Assembly (NCBI GenBank): GCA_904418845.1
Contig: CAJFQC010000011.1
Coordinates: 1 to 64,000, forward strand
Reading direction: 5' to 3'
From: an uncultured Ruminococcus sp.
Lineage (GTDB): Bacteria; Bacillota; Clostridia; Lachnospirales; Lachnospiraceae
DNA: 64,000 bases
Part shown: in pieces, positions 53,162 through 63,467 of the stretch
Layout of the letters: the number at the start of each line of letters is the position of its first letter
How positions within the stretch are numbered: position 1 is the first letter of the stretch
Made by a program: the position numbers and the translations under genes
The notes under the pieces: generated by a model
What the model was told of the DNA's origin: nothing
The model's input: the letters and a program-made list of their open reading frames with translations, nothing else
Databases searched by the model: none

Positions 53162-54404
53162 TATACACCTCCGTAATATCTGTATATCCCTGTTCCGCAA
53201 GCTGTTCCTTCTGGAACTTCTTGTTCTTCTTCATATTCATGATCATGACCTGGCGGCCCGCAGCACGCTCTTCTCTCGCCTGAGCAAGCACCTCTAACAG
53301 TCTGTTCTGTGAAAGCTTCTTCTCTAACAGGAACGCCCTCTTTGATCTGCTGGCCGGCACCTGATAGCCCCGCTCAAGAAGGAGCATGACAATACGCTCA
53401 AATCCGATGGAGAATCCGACTGCCGGTGTGTTCTGGCCTGTGAATTTGCCGATCATCTCATCATAGCGTCCGCCGCCGCCTACAGAGCCCCCGAACTCAT
53501 CCATGGAAATCTCGAAAATGGTGCCTGTATAGTAAGACATGCCGCGCACAAGCGTGGGGTCAAAGCTCATCTTAAACTGCGCTTCCTTCTGGCTCTCCAC
53601 ACTCGTGATGATCATTTCCAATGAATCTGCCGCCTCAGGCGCGAGACAGCCTTCCAGTTTCTCCTTACACTTGCGGACGCCCTCCACATCGTTCGTGATC
53701 TCTTTAAAAAGCGCCAGATACTTCTCCACCGATTCTTCCGCATATCCGTTCTCCTTCAGTTCCACTGCTACGCCGTCTATACCGATCTTGTCCATCTTGT
53801 CCAGCATGATGAATACACTGTCATAATCCTTCTCTTCGAATCCACTGTAAGCTGCCATTGCCTTTAAGAAACGGCGGTCATTGATACGGATGGTAAAGTT
53901 CTGAAAATCCAGTTTTCCCAGAAGTGTCGTCGTGGCCAGAATCAGCTCAATCTCCGCCAAGTTAGACGGCTCCCCCAGGATATCGATATCACACTGCATG
54001 AACTGGCGGTAGCGTCCTCTCTGGGGACGGTCTGCTCTCCATACATTTCCCATCTGGAGTGCCTTAAAAGGTGACGGCAGCTCGTTTGCGTGATTGGAAT
54101 AATATCTGGAAAGAGGAACTGTCAGGTCATAGCGCAGTCCGCCGTCCACAAGGTCTGCCTCTTCCTTCGCCTCGTCGATCTTCAGCTTTTCGCCCCTCTT
54201 TAAAAGCTTAAAGATCAGTTTCTCATTGTCACCGCCCTGCTTGCTGCACAGGTTCTCGATGTGTTCCACACATGGAGTCTCCATGGACGAGAAGCCAAAG
54301 CTCCTATATGTGTCCTTGATCAGACTGATGACATAATCCCTGATCTCCATCTCCGCGGGCATGATATCCTTCATACCTGTGATCGGTTTTTTCTTCAACG
54401 CCAT
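53154..54404 (-). CDS. hisS: Histidyl-tRNA synthetase
   Basis: Class II synthetase, 416 residues. Motif 1 around residue 60-80, motif 2 WRADRPQRGRYRQFMQCDIDILG (residues 120-143), histidine-binding LVRGMSYYTGTIFEI, motif 3 VGFSIGFERIVMLL, and a C-terminal anticodon-binding domain. AAGGAG before the ATG. First gene of the hisS-aspS pair. A small hairpin (GCCGTG/CACGGC near 54427-54445) separates it from hemZ. Confidence 0.95.
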   Translation of the reverse strand: MALKKKPITGMKDIMPAEMEIRDYVISLIKDTYRSFGFSSMETPCVEHIENLCSKQGGDNEKLIFKLLKRGEKLKIDEAKEEADLVDGGLRYDLTVPLSRYYSNHANELPSPFKALQMGNVWRADRPQRGRYRQFMQCDIDILGEPSNLAEIELILATTTLLGKLDFQNFTIRINDRRFLKAMAAYSGFEEKDYDSVFIMLDKMDKIGIDGVAVELKENGYAEESVEKYLALFKEITNDVEGVRKCKEKLEGCLAPEAADSLEMIITSVESQKEAQFKMSFDPTLVRGMSYYTGTIFEISMDEFGGSVGGGGRYDEMIGKFTGQNTPAVGFSIGFERIVMLLLERGYQVPASRSKRAFLLEKKLSQNRLLEVLAQAREERAAGRQVMIMNMKKNKKFQKEQLAEQGYTDITEVYNG

Positions 54405-54449
54405 AACAATTCTCCTTTCAGCTTACATGCCGTGCTTCTCACGGCATAA

Positions 54450-55988
54450 TCATACACCTATGTGGTGTTTTCGTTCTATCATTTCATCGATACGGCCGAT
54501 GTAATCCGTAATGTTTTTGACATTTTCCACATGGACAAGGTCAGTCTTCCTGCCCTTCTCCGTCCTGACAGGTTCACGCAGCAGGATCTTTGTCGAAGCT
54601 CCCGCACCCGCTGCAAGGATGGTCTGTTTCTCTTCCATAATCAGTATATTGTATATTCCTGCTTTGTCAAGTTTTGCATAGCCTACATTCTCAAAATTTC
54701 CCGCGATATTCTTCTGTCGGTACAGATAGTAAGGCTTCAGCCCCATCCGCCCGGCGCTGTCCGCCGCGTCGTCCATCATCTGGGAGATCTCGGTATGAAG
54801 ATCCATACTTCGTCCTTCCTGTCCAAACTTTGCCGCCCTCTTGATGGCAAGGGAATGGACGGTCAGGCTGTCCGGCTGCATAGCCTCGATCTTTGAGAGA
54901 GTATCTCTCATATCTTCCGCCGTCTCCCCCGGCAGTCCTGCGATGAGATCCATGTTGATGTTGTCAAATCCCAGCCGCCGTGCCATGGAGAATGCTTCCT
55001 CTATATCTTCCGCCTTGTGCTTCCGTCCTACCAGATCCAGCGTCTTCTGCTGCATGGTCTGGGGATTGATAGATATCCTCGTAACAGGGAAATCTTTCAG
55101 CACAAGAATCTTCTCCTCAGTGATACTGTCCGGCCGTCCGGCTTCCACGGTGAACTCTACAGTCTTACTCAGATCAAAATTCTCCGTCACTGCAGCCAGC
55201 AAACGCCTGAGCTGCTCTGGTTCCAGTGTAGTCGGAGTGCCTCCGCCGATGTATACCGTATCAGGGGATTTCCCCTGTACCGCCTCTCCCAGCGCACAGA
55301 TCTCTTTTGCAAGGGCATCGAGATAGCTGTCCACATGATCCCGCCACACGTCGATGGGCGAGGAGCTGAAGGAACAGTAAGAACATACACTGGGGCAGAA
55401 GGGAATTCCCACATACAGACTGAACCCTTTTTCTGCCGCCCACTTCGGACTCCCGGTTTTTCCGCGACTGTCTGAAACAGGGGAAATACTCTGTTCCTTT
55501 GTATTATGTCTGGACATATCCGTCTGCACTTCCCCATGTTCCAGCTTTGCCAGCAGTTCGCGCTCCCTGCATGCGATCTCATATGCCAGCTCTGCTTTCT
55601 TCCGTGTGACAAAATACTCGTTCTCAAGGAAATCCATGATTTCTTCAAACGATTTCCCCTCTTCCACCATCTGCATGACCAGTTTGGCCGGACGCACTCC
55701 GGTAAGCGTGCCCCACGCAAGCACTCTTCCCGCCGCTTCAGAAAGAAACTGATAAACCTTCCGGGTAACCGCACGCTTCTCTGTCTGTGCCGCCTCCTCT
55801 TCCGTCAGCCCACTTTCAGTTTCCGCAGACGCAAGGGAAAAGCAAGAGCCTCCCGGAAGTTCCAGCACCACAAGAGGTTCTTGCTTCTCATCAACCGTCT
55901 GCCTGATCTCCTGTTCAGGGAAGAAGGCTTTCGTGATATGATATACATTGTAAGTAAGCTTATTCTTTTTGCATCTGATCTCAATCAT
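54450..55988 (-). CDS. hemZ: Coproporphyrinogen dehydrogenase HemZ-like radical SAM protein
   Basis: Oxygen-independent coproporphyrinogen III oxidase family, 512 residues from the ATG at 55988 (AGGTG upstream). N-terminal 170 residues specific to HemZ; radical SAM cluster motif YVGIPFCPSVCSYCSFSS (CX3CX2C, about residue 180); GGGTPTTLEPEQLRRLL and DLIAGLPGETAEDM follow; C-terminal HemN-like domain absent or reduced. It starts just after the MBL hydrolase stop. No other haem genes here, so the true substrate is open. Confidence 0.9.
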   Translation of the reverse strand: MIEIRCKKNKLTYNVYHITKAFFPEQEIRQTVDEKQEPLVVLELPGGSCFSLASAETESGLTEEEAAQTEKRAVTRKVYQFLSEAAGRVLAWGTLTGVRPAKLVMQMVEEGKSFEEIMDFLENEYFVTRKKAELAYEIACRERELLAKLEHGEVQTDMSRHNTKEQSISPVSDSRGKTGSPKWAAEKGFSLYVGIPFCPSVCSYCSFSSSPIDVWRDHVDSYLDALAKEICALGEAVQGKSPDTVYIGGGTPTTLEPEQLRRLLAAVTENFDLSKTVEFTVEAGRPDSITEEKILVLKDFPVTRISINPQTMQQKTLDLVGRKHKAEDIEEAFSMARRLGFDNINMDLIAGLPGETAEDMRDTLSKIEAMQPDSLTVHSLAIKRAAKFGQEGRSMDLHTEISQMMDDAADSAGRMGLKPYYLYRQKNIAGNFENVGYAKLDKAGIYNILIMEEKQTILAAGAGASTKILLREPVRTEKGRKTDLVHVENVKNITDYIGRIDEMIERKHHIGV

Positions 55989-55998
55989 GTCCTGCACC

Positions 55999-56622
55999 TT
56001 ATAAAAACGGATTGTATTTTTTTTCGTATCCGATGCTTGTCTCATCCATATGCCCTGGATATACTCTGGTCTCCTCCGGCAGGACAAACAGCTTTTCTTT
56101 TACAGACCGCACAAGCTGTCCCATGCTCCCCGTAGGAAGATCTGTCCTTCCTATGGATGTCCTGAAAAGCGTGTCTCCACTGAACAAGACAGTTTCTTCC
56201 GGAATATAGTAACAGCATCCGCCGATCGTATGTCCCGGAGTATAGATCGCGCGGATCTTCTCTCCCGCGATCTCAAGTTCCTGACCATCTGATACATATT
56301 CTGCATCAGAAAAAGTATATCCCTGCCCGTACATAGAAGCAGAGGCGTTCAGCTGCGCGTTCTCCAGCAGTTTTTTCTCCGCTTCATGCGCGTAGACCGG
56401 AACCGGAAACTCTTTCAGCATCCCGTCCAGACCCATAATATGGTCAAAATGCCCGTGTGTTAAAAGAATCGCTTTTACAGTAAATCCCGCGCTTTTTATA
56501 TAACTTATGAATTCCGGCGGACACGCCGCCGGATCTACGATAAAGCACTCTTTTGTCTCTTCATTGCCCGCAATGTAGCAGTTGGTCCCCACGGGTCCAA
56601 GCACAAAATTTCCTATCTTCAT
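55999..56622 (-). CDS. MBL-fold hydrolase (glyoxalase II-like)
   Basis: Metallo-beta-lactamase-fold hydrolase, 207 residues. Metal motif LLTHGHFDHIMGLDG (HXHXDH at about residue 58), then YTPGHTIGGCCYYIPEE and FSGDTLFRTSIGRTDLP carrying the remaining His and Asp. Possibly a thioesterase of the hydroxyacylglutathione-hydrolase group. Between relA and hemZ, separated by about 40 and 10 bases. Confidence 0.88.
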   Translation of the reverse strand: MKIGNFVLGPVGTNCYIAGNEETKECFIVDPAACPPEFISYIKSAGFTVKAILLTHGHFDHIMGLDGMLKEFPVPVYAHEAEKKLLENAQLNASASMYGQGYTFSDAEYVSDGQELEIAGEKIRAIYTPGHTIGGCCYYIPEETVLFSGDTLFRTSIGRTDLPTGSMGQLVRSVKEKLFVLPEETRVYPGHMDETSIGYEKKYNPFL

Positions 56623-56663
56623 ATGAAACTCCTATCCTGTGTCAGTCCTGTCTTATGACGTCC

Positions 56664-58967
56664 CTATCCAGCTGTCCTCTCAATATCGATCACTCCCTGG
56701 AGCTGCCGCAGCTTCTCAATAACGCTGTTAAGTTCATCACGGCCTTTCACGATAAATCCTGTATCAATCGTTGCCGTCCCCTTTTTGCTGGTACGGATAT
56801 TCATAGACTTAACATCAATCTTCGCCTCAGTAAACACACGTGAAATATCCATGAGAAGCCCCTGCTTATCATTGGCGTACATCTTAAGCTCCGCCAGATA
56901 CTGTCCGCCGCCTTCTGTGTCCGCTGTATCTTCCCACTCGGCATCTATCAGCCTTGCCCGTTCCACGTCAGATAGATGAAGCATATTCACACAGTCTGTC
57001 CGGTGGATAGACATTCCTCTTCCACGGGTAACAAATCCCACGATCTCGTCCCCCGGCACAGGATTACAGCACTTGGAAAATCTGACTGCCATGTCATTGA
57101 TGCCTTTGACAACGATGCCGCTCTTTGACTTGGCAATGTGTACCTTTTTGCTGTTGGCCTCAGAGATTTTTTCAAGGATCGTCTCGTCCGTGATCTCTTT
57201 TTTATGTTCCTTTTCATATTCTTCAAAGAGGCGGTTCACCACCTGGCCCTCTTTTAACCCGCCGTGTCCGACGGCCGCCAGCACTGCGTCCCAGTCGCGG
57301 AAGCCGTACTTTTTCTGTACGATCTGCATGTACTTCGGCTTTAAGATATCCTGAAGCTCTATAGACTTGCCGCGGCTGTAGGATACAATCAGTTCCTTGC
57401 CGCGAATGATATTATCCTCTTTGAACTCTTTTTTGAACCACTGGTTGATCTTGTTCTTAGCCTGTGTGCTCTTGACGATGTTCAGCCAGTCACGGCTGGG
57501 ACCTTTTGAATTCTGGGATGTCAGAATCTCGATCCTGTCACCGTTTTGTATCTTATAATCAATATTTACCAGCTTACCGTTGACTCTGGCGCCCACCATC
57601 TTGTTGCCCACCGCACTGTGGATCGCATAGGCAAAATCCACCGGGGTAGAACCATTCGGCAGATTTTTCACATCCCCGTTGGGAGTGAAGCAGTACACAT
57701 CCTCCGCAAACAAGTCCAGATCGCCTTTTAGAAGACTTAAGAACTCCCGGTTGTCGGACATGTCCCTCTGCCACTCTAATATCTGGCGCAGCCAGTTTAA
57801 CTTCGCTTCCTGCGCTTCCATGCTCTTGGCAGAGTCCGCGCCCTCCTTGTATTTCCAGTGTGCCGCGATACCGTACTCTGCCGTCTTATGCATCTCTTCC
57901 GTACGAATCTGTATCTCAAACGGCTGTCCAGACGGTCCCATGAGGGTTGTGTGGAGCGACTGGTACATATTCGGCTTGGGCATTGCAATATAATCTTTGA
58001 AACGCCCCGGTATCGGAGTATACATCTCATGGATCACTCCCAGCGCTGCATAACAGTCTTTCACAGAATCCACGATGATACGCACCGCGAACAGGTCATA
58101 CACCTGATCCAGTGTCTTATTCTGATTGACCATCTTTTTATAAATGCTGAAAAAATGCTTTACACGCCCGTACACCTTGGTCTTGATATGGGCATTTTCC
58201 ATATGTCTGGACACTTCCGCCACGATCTGCTGGACGAACTCCTCACGCTCTGTCTTCCGCGCGTTCAAATCTTTCACAAGCTGATAATAGACATCAGGTT
58301 TCCAGTATTTCAGCGAAAGATCATCAAGCTCTGTCTTAATCTTTGAAATACCGAGCCTCTGGGCGATGGGCGCGTAAATATCCATCGTCTCCCTTGCTTT
58401 CTCCTGCTGCTTTGCCGGAGTCATGAATTCCAGCGTGCGCATATTGTGAAGACGGTCTGCCAATTTGATGATGATGACACGGATATCCTTCGCCATGGCA
58501 AGGAACATTTTCCGTAAGTTCTCCGCCTGTACCTCCAGCTTATCCTGAGAATAATTAAGCTGTCCCAGCTTCGTAACGCCGTCAACAAGAAGCGCCACCT
58601 CTTCTCCAAACTCTTCCGTAATATCATCCAGCGACATCTCGGTGTCTTCCACCGCGTCGTGGAGCATTCCGGCTACGATCGTCTCTTTATCCATCTCAAG
58701 GTCAGCCAGTATGATCCCCACCCACAAAGGGTGAATGATGTACGGCTCACCGGATTTTCTCACCTGGTCCTTATGGGCCTCTTTCCCCAGTTGATATGCT
58801 TTCTCTATCATTGAGATATCCGCAGACGGATGGTACTTTCTCACCCGGGCCACGAGCGCCTGATGGAGCTGCTCCGGATCCTGATAATCCTCAGGGGCTT
58901 TTACGGCATGGCCGTCCACGATCTCAAGATCCTTATTCAATTCTTCGTATTCCAGAGTTCCTGCCAT
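56664..58967 (-). CDS. relA: Bifunctional (p)ppGpp synthetase/hydrolase RelA/SpoT
   Basis: Stringent-response enzyme, 767 residues from the ATG at 58967 (GGAGG upstream). HD hydrolase domain with AGMLHDAVEDTEMSLDDI (about residue 75) and the matching NMRTLEFM; synthetase domain with YDLFAVRIIVDSVKDCYAALG and FKDYIAMPKPNMYQSLHT; TGS domain DVYCFTPNGDVKNLPNGSTPVDFAYAIHS; zinc-finger/helical region FSKCCNPVPGDEIVGFVTRGRG; C-terminal ACT domain. Both activities appear complete. Promoter TTGAAA-N16-TATAAT upstream. Confidence 0.96.
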   Translation of the reverse strand: MAGTLEYEELNKDLEIVDGHAVKAPEDYQDPEQLHQALVARVRKYHPSADISMIEKAYQLGKEAHKDQVRKSGEPYIIHPLWVGIILADLEMDKETIVAGMLHDAVEDTEMSLDDITEEFGEEVALLVDGVTKLGQLNYSQDKLEVQAENLRKMFLAMAKDIRVIIIKLADRLHNMRTLEFMTPAKQQEKARETMDIYAPIAQRLGISKIKTELDDLSLKYWKPDVYYQLVKDLNARKTEREEFVQQIVAEVSRHMENAHIKTKVYGRVKHFFSIYKKMVNQNKTLDQVYDLFAVRIIVDSVKDCYAALGVIHEMYTPIPGRFKDYIAMPKPNMYQSLHTTLMGPSGQPFEIQIRTEEMHKTAEYGIAAHWKYKEGADSAKSMEAQEAKLNWLRQILEWQRDMSDNREFLSLLKGDLDLFAEDVYCFTPNGDVKNLPNGSTPVDFAYAIHSAVGNKMVGARVNGKLVNIDYKIQNGDRIEILTSQNSKGPSRDWLNIVKSTQAKNKINQWFKKEFKEDNIIRGKELIVSYSRGKSIELQDILKPKYMQIVQKKYGFRDWDAVLAAVGHGGLKEGQVVNRLFEEYEKEHKKEITDETILEKISEANSKKVHIAKSKSGIVVKGINDMAVRFSKCCNPVPGDEIVGFVTRGRGMSIHRTDCVNMLHLSDVERARLIDAEWEDTADTEGGGQYLAELKMYANDKQGLLMDISRVFTEAKIDVKSMNIRTSKKGTATIDTGFIVKGRDELNSVIEKLRQLQGVIDIERTAG

Positions 58968-59064
58968 GTCGATCTCCCCTCCTCTCATTTCTCATTCTTT
59001 TCTTCTGTTCAAACGGGTGCATCTACGATAAATGAGACATCCCGCATACGCCTATAATAGAGTT

Positions 59065-59092
59065 ATTATAGCATTTCTACACAATTTTTCAA
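59065..59092 (-). promoter_or_regulatory. relA promoter
   Basis: Minus-strand -35 TTGAAA (59087-59092), 16-base spacer, -10 TATAAT (59065-59070), transcript start expected near 59058, about 90 bases before the relA ATG. Confidence 0.75.
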
Positions 59093-59120
59093 ATATTTTT
59101 CTGCTCCGCAGCATTCATTT

Positions 59121-59148
59121 ACAGTGCGGCCGGATACGGCCGCACTGT
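59121..59148 (-). terminator. recJ terminator hairpin
   Basis: Arms ACAGTGCGGCCG (59121-59132) and CGGCCGCACTGT (59137-59148) pair perfectly with a four-base loop, 28 bases past the recJ stop; weak T content after it on the minus strand. Confidence 0.65.
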
Positions 59149-59175
59149 TCAACAAGACCTGTATAGCTGTTTCAT

Positions 59176-60888
59176 CTACCGGTAATTTATGATCGTCACC
59201 TGCACGCTCCGCCTCCCCATGTATTCATTCACTGACGGGTGATATGTAAATGACATGACCGGCTTTTCTTCCATCGCTCTCAGGCATGCTTCCACATCTC
59301 CGAAATACACGGCCTCCATCTGATTCCCGTTCACATCTTCCAATCGGCACTTCAGCACATTCCTGTTCTTCCCGAAGATCCGCGGACTGATCACTCTTAG
59401 GTTTTTCTCTGCAAAGAGCGGTTTCTGGTTGCCTTTACCGAACGGTTCCAGCAGTTCCAGTTCTTTTATCAGTTCTTCCGTAATATACGGGAACGGAAGC
59501 TGCATATCAATGGATACTTTCATCTGCACGTCTTGTTCCGTCAGGTCACAGAGGACGTTAATCGTCTCACGGAACCTCTGTATATTTCCTTCTTCAAGAG
59601 AAAAACCTGCCGCCAGCTTATGCCCGCCGAACTTAATGAAAAGCTCCCTGCATCTGCACATCTGAGCGAACATATCATACGTCTCGATAGAACGTCCCGA
59701 GCCTTTCACGTCTTCTTCTGCCTTTGTCAGCACAAAGACCGGACGGTAATACCGTTCTTTTATCCTGCCCGCTATGATCCCCGCTATGCTCTCATGGCAG
59801 TCCGGCAGATAGACCACAAGCACCCTATCGTCTTTCAGAGAAGTGGTCTCAATCATCTGTACCGCCTCCGCCACTCCCCGCTCTGTCATCTCCTTGCGGC
59901 TGTCATTGAGGGCTTTTAAATCCTCCGCCAGCATGACCGCATCTCTTCTCGTTCGTGCGTTTAACAGCTCCAGCGCGCGCTTCGCTGTATCCAGCCTTCC
60001 GCCGGCATTGATACAGGGGCCGAGGATGAAGCCGATATGATAGGTGTTCAGCCGCTCCACAGCGATGCCCGTACACTCAATGAGCGCTTTTAAGCCTTGA
60101 TTCTGCGTGCGTTTCAGCATCTCCATCCCCTGCTTTACGAAGATACGATTTTCACCCACCAGGTCCATGACGTCACCCACTGTGGCAATAGCAACATTTT
60201 CCATGAGATAATCCATATCATCGGAATCCTTCTGCATCACATTGTAAAGGGCTTCCACCAGTTTGTATGCAACAGCCGCGCCGCACAGGCCCTTGAACGG
60301 ATATCCACAGTCCGCACGGTGCGGATCTACGACAGCGTCCGCCTGCGGAAGAAGATACTCTTTCTCCCCATTCATCTCCACATAAGGCACTTCATGATGA
60401 TCTGTCACGATAATCGTCAGACCGTTCTTCTTTCCGTAGGCAATCTCTTCTGCTGCCGCGATCCCGTTGTCGCAGGTTATAATCGTATCGATCCTGTCGT
60501 CAAGGGCACGGTCAATGAGCATTTTATTGAGCCCGTACCCATCCTTGATGCGGTCGGGAATGTCCGTGTCCACATCTGCGCCCAGTCCCGACAGTCCCTC
60601 TTGCAGGATGTAGGTGGCATTGACTCCGTCGATATCATAGTCCCCGATCACCCGGATCGGCTTATCCTCCCGGATCTTCTCCGATAATATTTCAACAGCG
60701 CGGTCCATGTCTTTCATGAGCATGCCGTCATACAGATCCGCGATAGTTCCATTTAGATAGAAGTCGATATCTTCATCCCCGATGATATCCCGGTTACGGA
60801 TCAGGCGCGCAAGGATCGGAGAAATATGATACTTCTCCCCTATCGCATAAAAATCCGCTTTCTTCATAGCTACGACCCATCGTTCCAT
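59176..60888 (-). CDS. recJ: Single-stranded-DNA exonuclease RecJ
   Basis: 5'-3' exonuclease of recombination and mismatch repair, 570 residues from the ATG at 60888 (GGGGAGG eight bases upstream). DHH phosphoesterase motifs: VIGDYDIDGVNATYIL (about residue 75), TIITCDNGIAAAEE, VTDHHEVP, and the DHHA1 signature GGHKLAAGFSLE (about 420); C-terminal RecJ OB domain. Intact and typical length. Confidence 0.94.
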   Translation of the reverse strand: MERWVVAMKKADFYAIGEKYHISPILARLIRNRDIIGDEDIDFYLNGTIADLYDGMLMKDMDRAVEILSEKIREDKPIRVIGDYDIDGVNATYILQEGLSGLGADVDTDIPDRIKDGYGLNKMLIDRALDDRIDTIITCDNGIAAAEEIAYGKKNGLTIIVTDHHEVPYVEMNGEKEYLLPQADAVVDPHRADCGYPFKGLCGAAVAYKLVEALYNVMQKDSDDMDYLMENVAIATVGDVMDLVGENRIFVKQGMEMLKRTQNQGLKALIECTGIAVERLNTYHIGFILGPCINAGGRLDTAKRALELLNARTRRDAVMLAEDLKALNDSRKEMTERGVAEAVQMIETTSLKDDRVLVVYLPDCHESIAGIIAGRIKERYYRPVFVLTKAEEDVKGSGRSIETYDMFAQMCRCRELFIKFGGHKLAAGFSLEEGNIQRFRETINVLCDLTEQDVQMKVSIDMQLPFPYITEELIKELELLEPFGKGNQKPLFAEKNLRVISPRIFGKNRNVLKCRLEDVNGNQMEAVYFGDVEACLRAMEEKPVMSFTYHPSVNEYMGRRSVQVTIINYR

Positions 60889-60936
60889 GTCCCATCCTCC
60901 CCAGACTGTCTTCACATCATTTGTGTAAAGAATACC

Positions 60937-60982
60937 AAAAAACCCGGGAAATGGCAAACGCACGCGTCTGCCGTCTCCCGGG
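60937..60982 (-). terminator. secDF terminator
   Basis: Arms CCCGGGA and TCCCGGG (60943-60949 and 60976-60982) with an inner TGGCA/TGCC pairing; on the minus strand followed by TTTTTT. Lies about 20 bases past the secDF stop and before the recJ promoter region. Confidence 0.8.
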
Positions 60983-61002
60983 ACCTCTCTTGCATTTATC
61001 TC

Positions 61003-63387
61003 TTACTGTTTTCTTTTCTTCTTTTTCTTTTTACCGGATCTGCCGCCTGTTTTCTGTGCGCCGCCCGGTGCGCTCTGCGAGCCCTGCGTTCCCGACACAC
61101 CTGTACCCGCGCCAGAAGATACCGCTTTCCCGCCGGCTGCGTTCACAGATGTCTGCCCGGCTGCGCCCCTCGTTTTCATCACATACCAGAGTGCTCCGGT
61201 GATGCATACGGAAGAGTACGCTCCGCAGATGATGCCTACCATCAATGGCAGGGCAAATTCTTTAATTGAGCTTACGCCCATCACATACAAGACTGCCACC
61301 ATGATAAATGTGGTCAGGGATGTGTAGATACTTCTTGTAAGTGTCTGTGTGATACAGCGGTTTACAAGCTCTTTCAGATCTCCGTCTGTCCCCTTTAATT
61401 TAAGTTCCTCACGGATACGGTCAAAGATAACGATGGTGGCGTTGATGGAGTAACCGACAATGGTCAGCATACATGCGATAAATGTGTTGCCGACAGATAT
61501 TCTCGCGATCACATAGAACGCCAGCACCACAAGTACATCATGCACCAGAGCCAGCACCGCGCTGGTCGCGAAACGGATATCTTTGAAACGGAACCAGATA
61601 TACAGCAATATACAGATGGTGGCAATGATGACCGCCACAGTCGCGTCAGTACGCATCTCGGAGCTGACTGTCGCACTGATATTCTCTGTCATGAGTTCCT
61701 CAGTCACGCCGAACTCGTCCTGCATATATGCCTCGAATGCCTCGCGTTTCGCCAGATCCAGTGTCTGAGTCTTGAATACGACCTGATTCGAGCCTTTCAC
61801 GGTCTGTACCTGGATATTGTTATCTCCCGTGATATCCTCCAGCTCCGGTATCATCTGGCTGTCGATCTCATCGAGAGTGTATTCCCTGTCAAATGTCACT
61901 GTAGTCGCGGTACCGCCTGCAAAGTCGAGGCTGTAATTCATTACCCCCACGCCTCTTGCCTGGTTAATGCCCATGCCTACGAATCCACTGACACACAGCA
62001 GAATGGAAATAGTAAAGAACACCTTTCTCTTCCCCAGGAAATCAATAGGCTTCCTCGGTTCTTTCGCGCGGCCATACACTTTCGGGTTGCGGATACCAAC
62101 TGCATAGAACGCATATACAATCAGTCTTGTCACGACAAGCGCCGTAAACATGGATACCACAATACCAAGCGCCAGCGTCTGAGCAAAACCTTTTACCGGA
62201 CCGCTGCCGCGGAACCAGAGCACTGCCGCGGCGATCAGAGTAGTAATATTACCGTCTAAGATCGCAGACATTGCTTTATGGAATCCGGCTTTCAAAGCGG
62301 CCTGCACAGACGCCCCGATGGAAAGTTCCTCTTTCACACGAGCGAAGATGATGACATTCGCGTCCACCGCCATACCGATACCAAGGATAATACCGGCGAT
62401 ACCCGGGAGAGTTAAAGTAATGTCATACGCATTTAACAGTACAAGAACCAGCCCTGTGTAGATCAAAAGGGCAATGCTGGAAGCAAGACCGGTCAGCAGA
62501 TACACGAAGATCATGAATACACACACAATGGCAAGACCGACAGCTCCTGCCAGAAGGCTCGTGCTTACTGCCTCTTCACCGAGCTGTGCACCCACCACCT
62601 TGGAGCTGATCTCCTCAAGTTCCAGATTCAGACCTCCGATACGGATGGTAGAAGCCATCTGTTCCGCTTCCTCATAGGTCATATTCCCCTGTATGACTGC
62701 CCGGCCGTCCGAAATAACTGCATTTACGCTCGGCACGCTGATCAGATCTCCGTCATAATAGATCGCGATGGAATCATTTCCATTATCGTATGCTTCCTGG
62801 GTTGCTTCTGCGAAAGCAGTTGTCCCCTCGTCATTTAAAGACAGCTCCACCACATACTGCACAGCGCCTGTAGTCTGGTTTTCCTGTGATCCCGCCGAAG
62901 CCGAATCAACCTCGGAGCCTGTCAATACGATGGAGCCGCTCTCTTGAAGCTCATCGATCGTCTTATTCAGCACATACTCACCATCTGAGTTAAGAGAATA
63001 GTTTTCATTCTCTTCACTGTCATAATGTTTGATAAAATATAAAGATCCCGGTTGTCCCAGCTCCTCAAGGATCTCATTCGCATCCTGAACTCCCGGGATC
63101 TCTATGCTGATACGGTTGTCGCCCTCCTGATATGCCTGGGCTTCCGTACTGTACTGCTCCACACGTCTCTGCATTTTATAGACAGTATCATCCATGTCCT
63201 CCTGAGACGGCGTATCTCCTTTTACCTGATAGGTGATGCTGACGCCGCCCTCCAAGTCAAGACCGAGGTTAATGTTCTTCGCTGCGCCCATGCCTTCGGA
63301 ATTCAACCCTCGGATCGACGTCACACCGAGAAGTACCGTCACCGCTGCCACAAGGATCAGGCTCAATATTCCTTTACTCTTTTTCAT
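61003..63387 (-). CDS. secDF: Fused SecD/SecF protein translocase subunit
   Basis: Membrane partner of SecYEG that uses the proton gradient to pull out secreted proteins, 794 residues. SecD half: first membrane helix residues 5-25, NLGLDLEGGVSITYQV, P1 periplasmic-type domain, then five helices with PGIAGIILGIGMAVDANVIIF (about residue 355). SecF half starts near residue 470 with YSLDFAGGTATTVTF and ends with helices including TIVGYSINATIVIFDRIREELK. The last 50 residues are a low-complexity Gly/Ser/Ala-rich tail ending in a lysine/arginine run. Between scfB and recJ, as in many Lachnospiraceae. Confidence 0.94.
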   Translation of the reverse strand: MKKSKGILSLILVAAVTVLLGVTSIRGLNSEGMGAAKNINLGLDLEGGVSITYQVKGDTPSQEDMDDTVYKMQRRVEQYSTEAQAYQEGDNRISIEIPGVQDANEILEELGQPGSLYFIKHYDSEENENYSLNSDGEYVLNKTIDELQESGSIVLTGSEVDSASAGSQENQTTGAVQYVVELSLNDEGTTAFAEATQEAYDNGNDSIAIYYDGDLISVPSVNAVISDGRAVIQGNMTYEEAEQMASTIRIGGLNLELEEISSKVVGAQLGEEAVSTSLLAGAVGLAIVCVFMIFVYLLTGLASSIALLIYTGLVLVLLNAYDITLTLPGIAGIILGIGMAVDANVIIFARVKEELSIGASVQAALKAGFHKAMSAILDGNITTLIAAAVLWFRGSGPVKGFAQTLALGIVVSMFTALVVTRLIVYAFYAVGIRNPKVYGRAKEPRKPIDFLGKRKVFFTISILLCVSGFVGMGINQARGVGVMNYSLDFAGGTATTVTFDREYTLDEIDSQMIPELEDITGDNNIQVQTVKGSNQVVFKTQTLDLAKREAFEAYMQDEFGVTEELMTENISATVSSEMRTDATVAVIIATICILLYIWFRFKDIRFATSAVLALVHDVLVVLAFYVIARISVGNTFIACMLTIVGYSINATIVIFDRIREELKLKGTDGDLKELVNRCITQTLTRSIYTSLTTFIMVAVLYVMGVSSIKEFALPLMVGIICGAYSSVCITGALWYVMKTRGAAGQTSVNAAGGKAVSSGAGTGVSGTQGSQSAPGGAQKTGGRSGKKKKKKRKQ

Positions 63388-63467
63388 GACATTTATTTCC
63401 TTTCTTGTTTTTTATGTCTTTTATCCGGTTTTTTCTGTCTGCCTTTTCCCCATCTGTGCCTTAAGCC

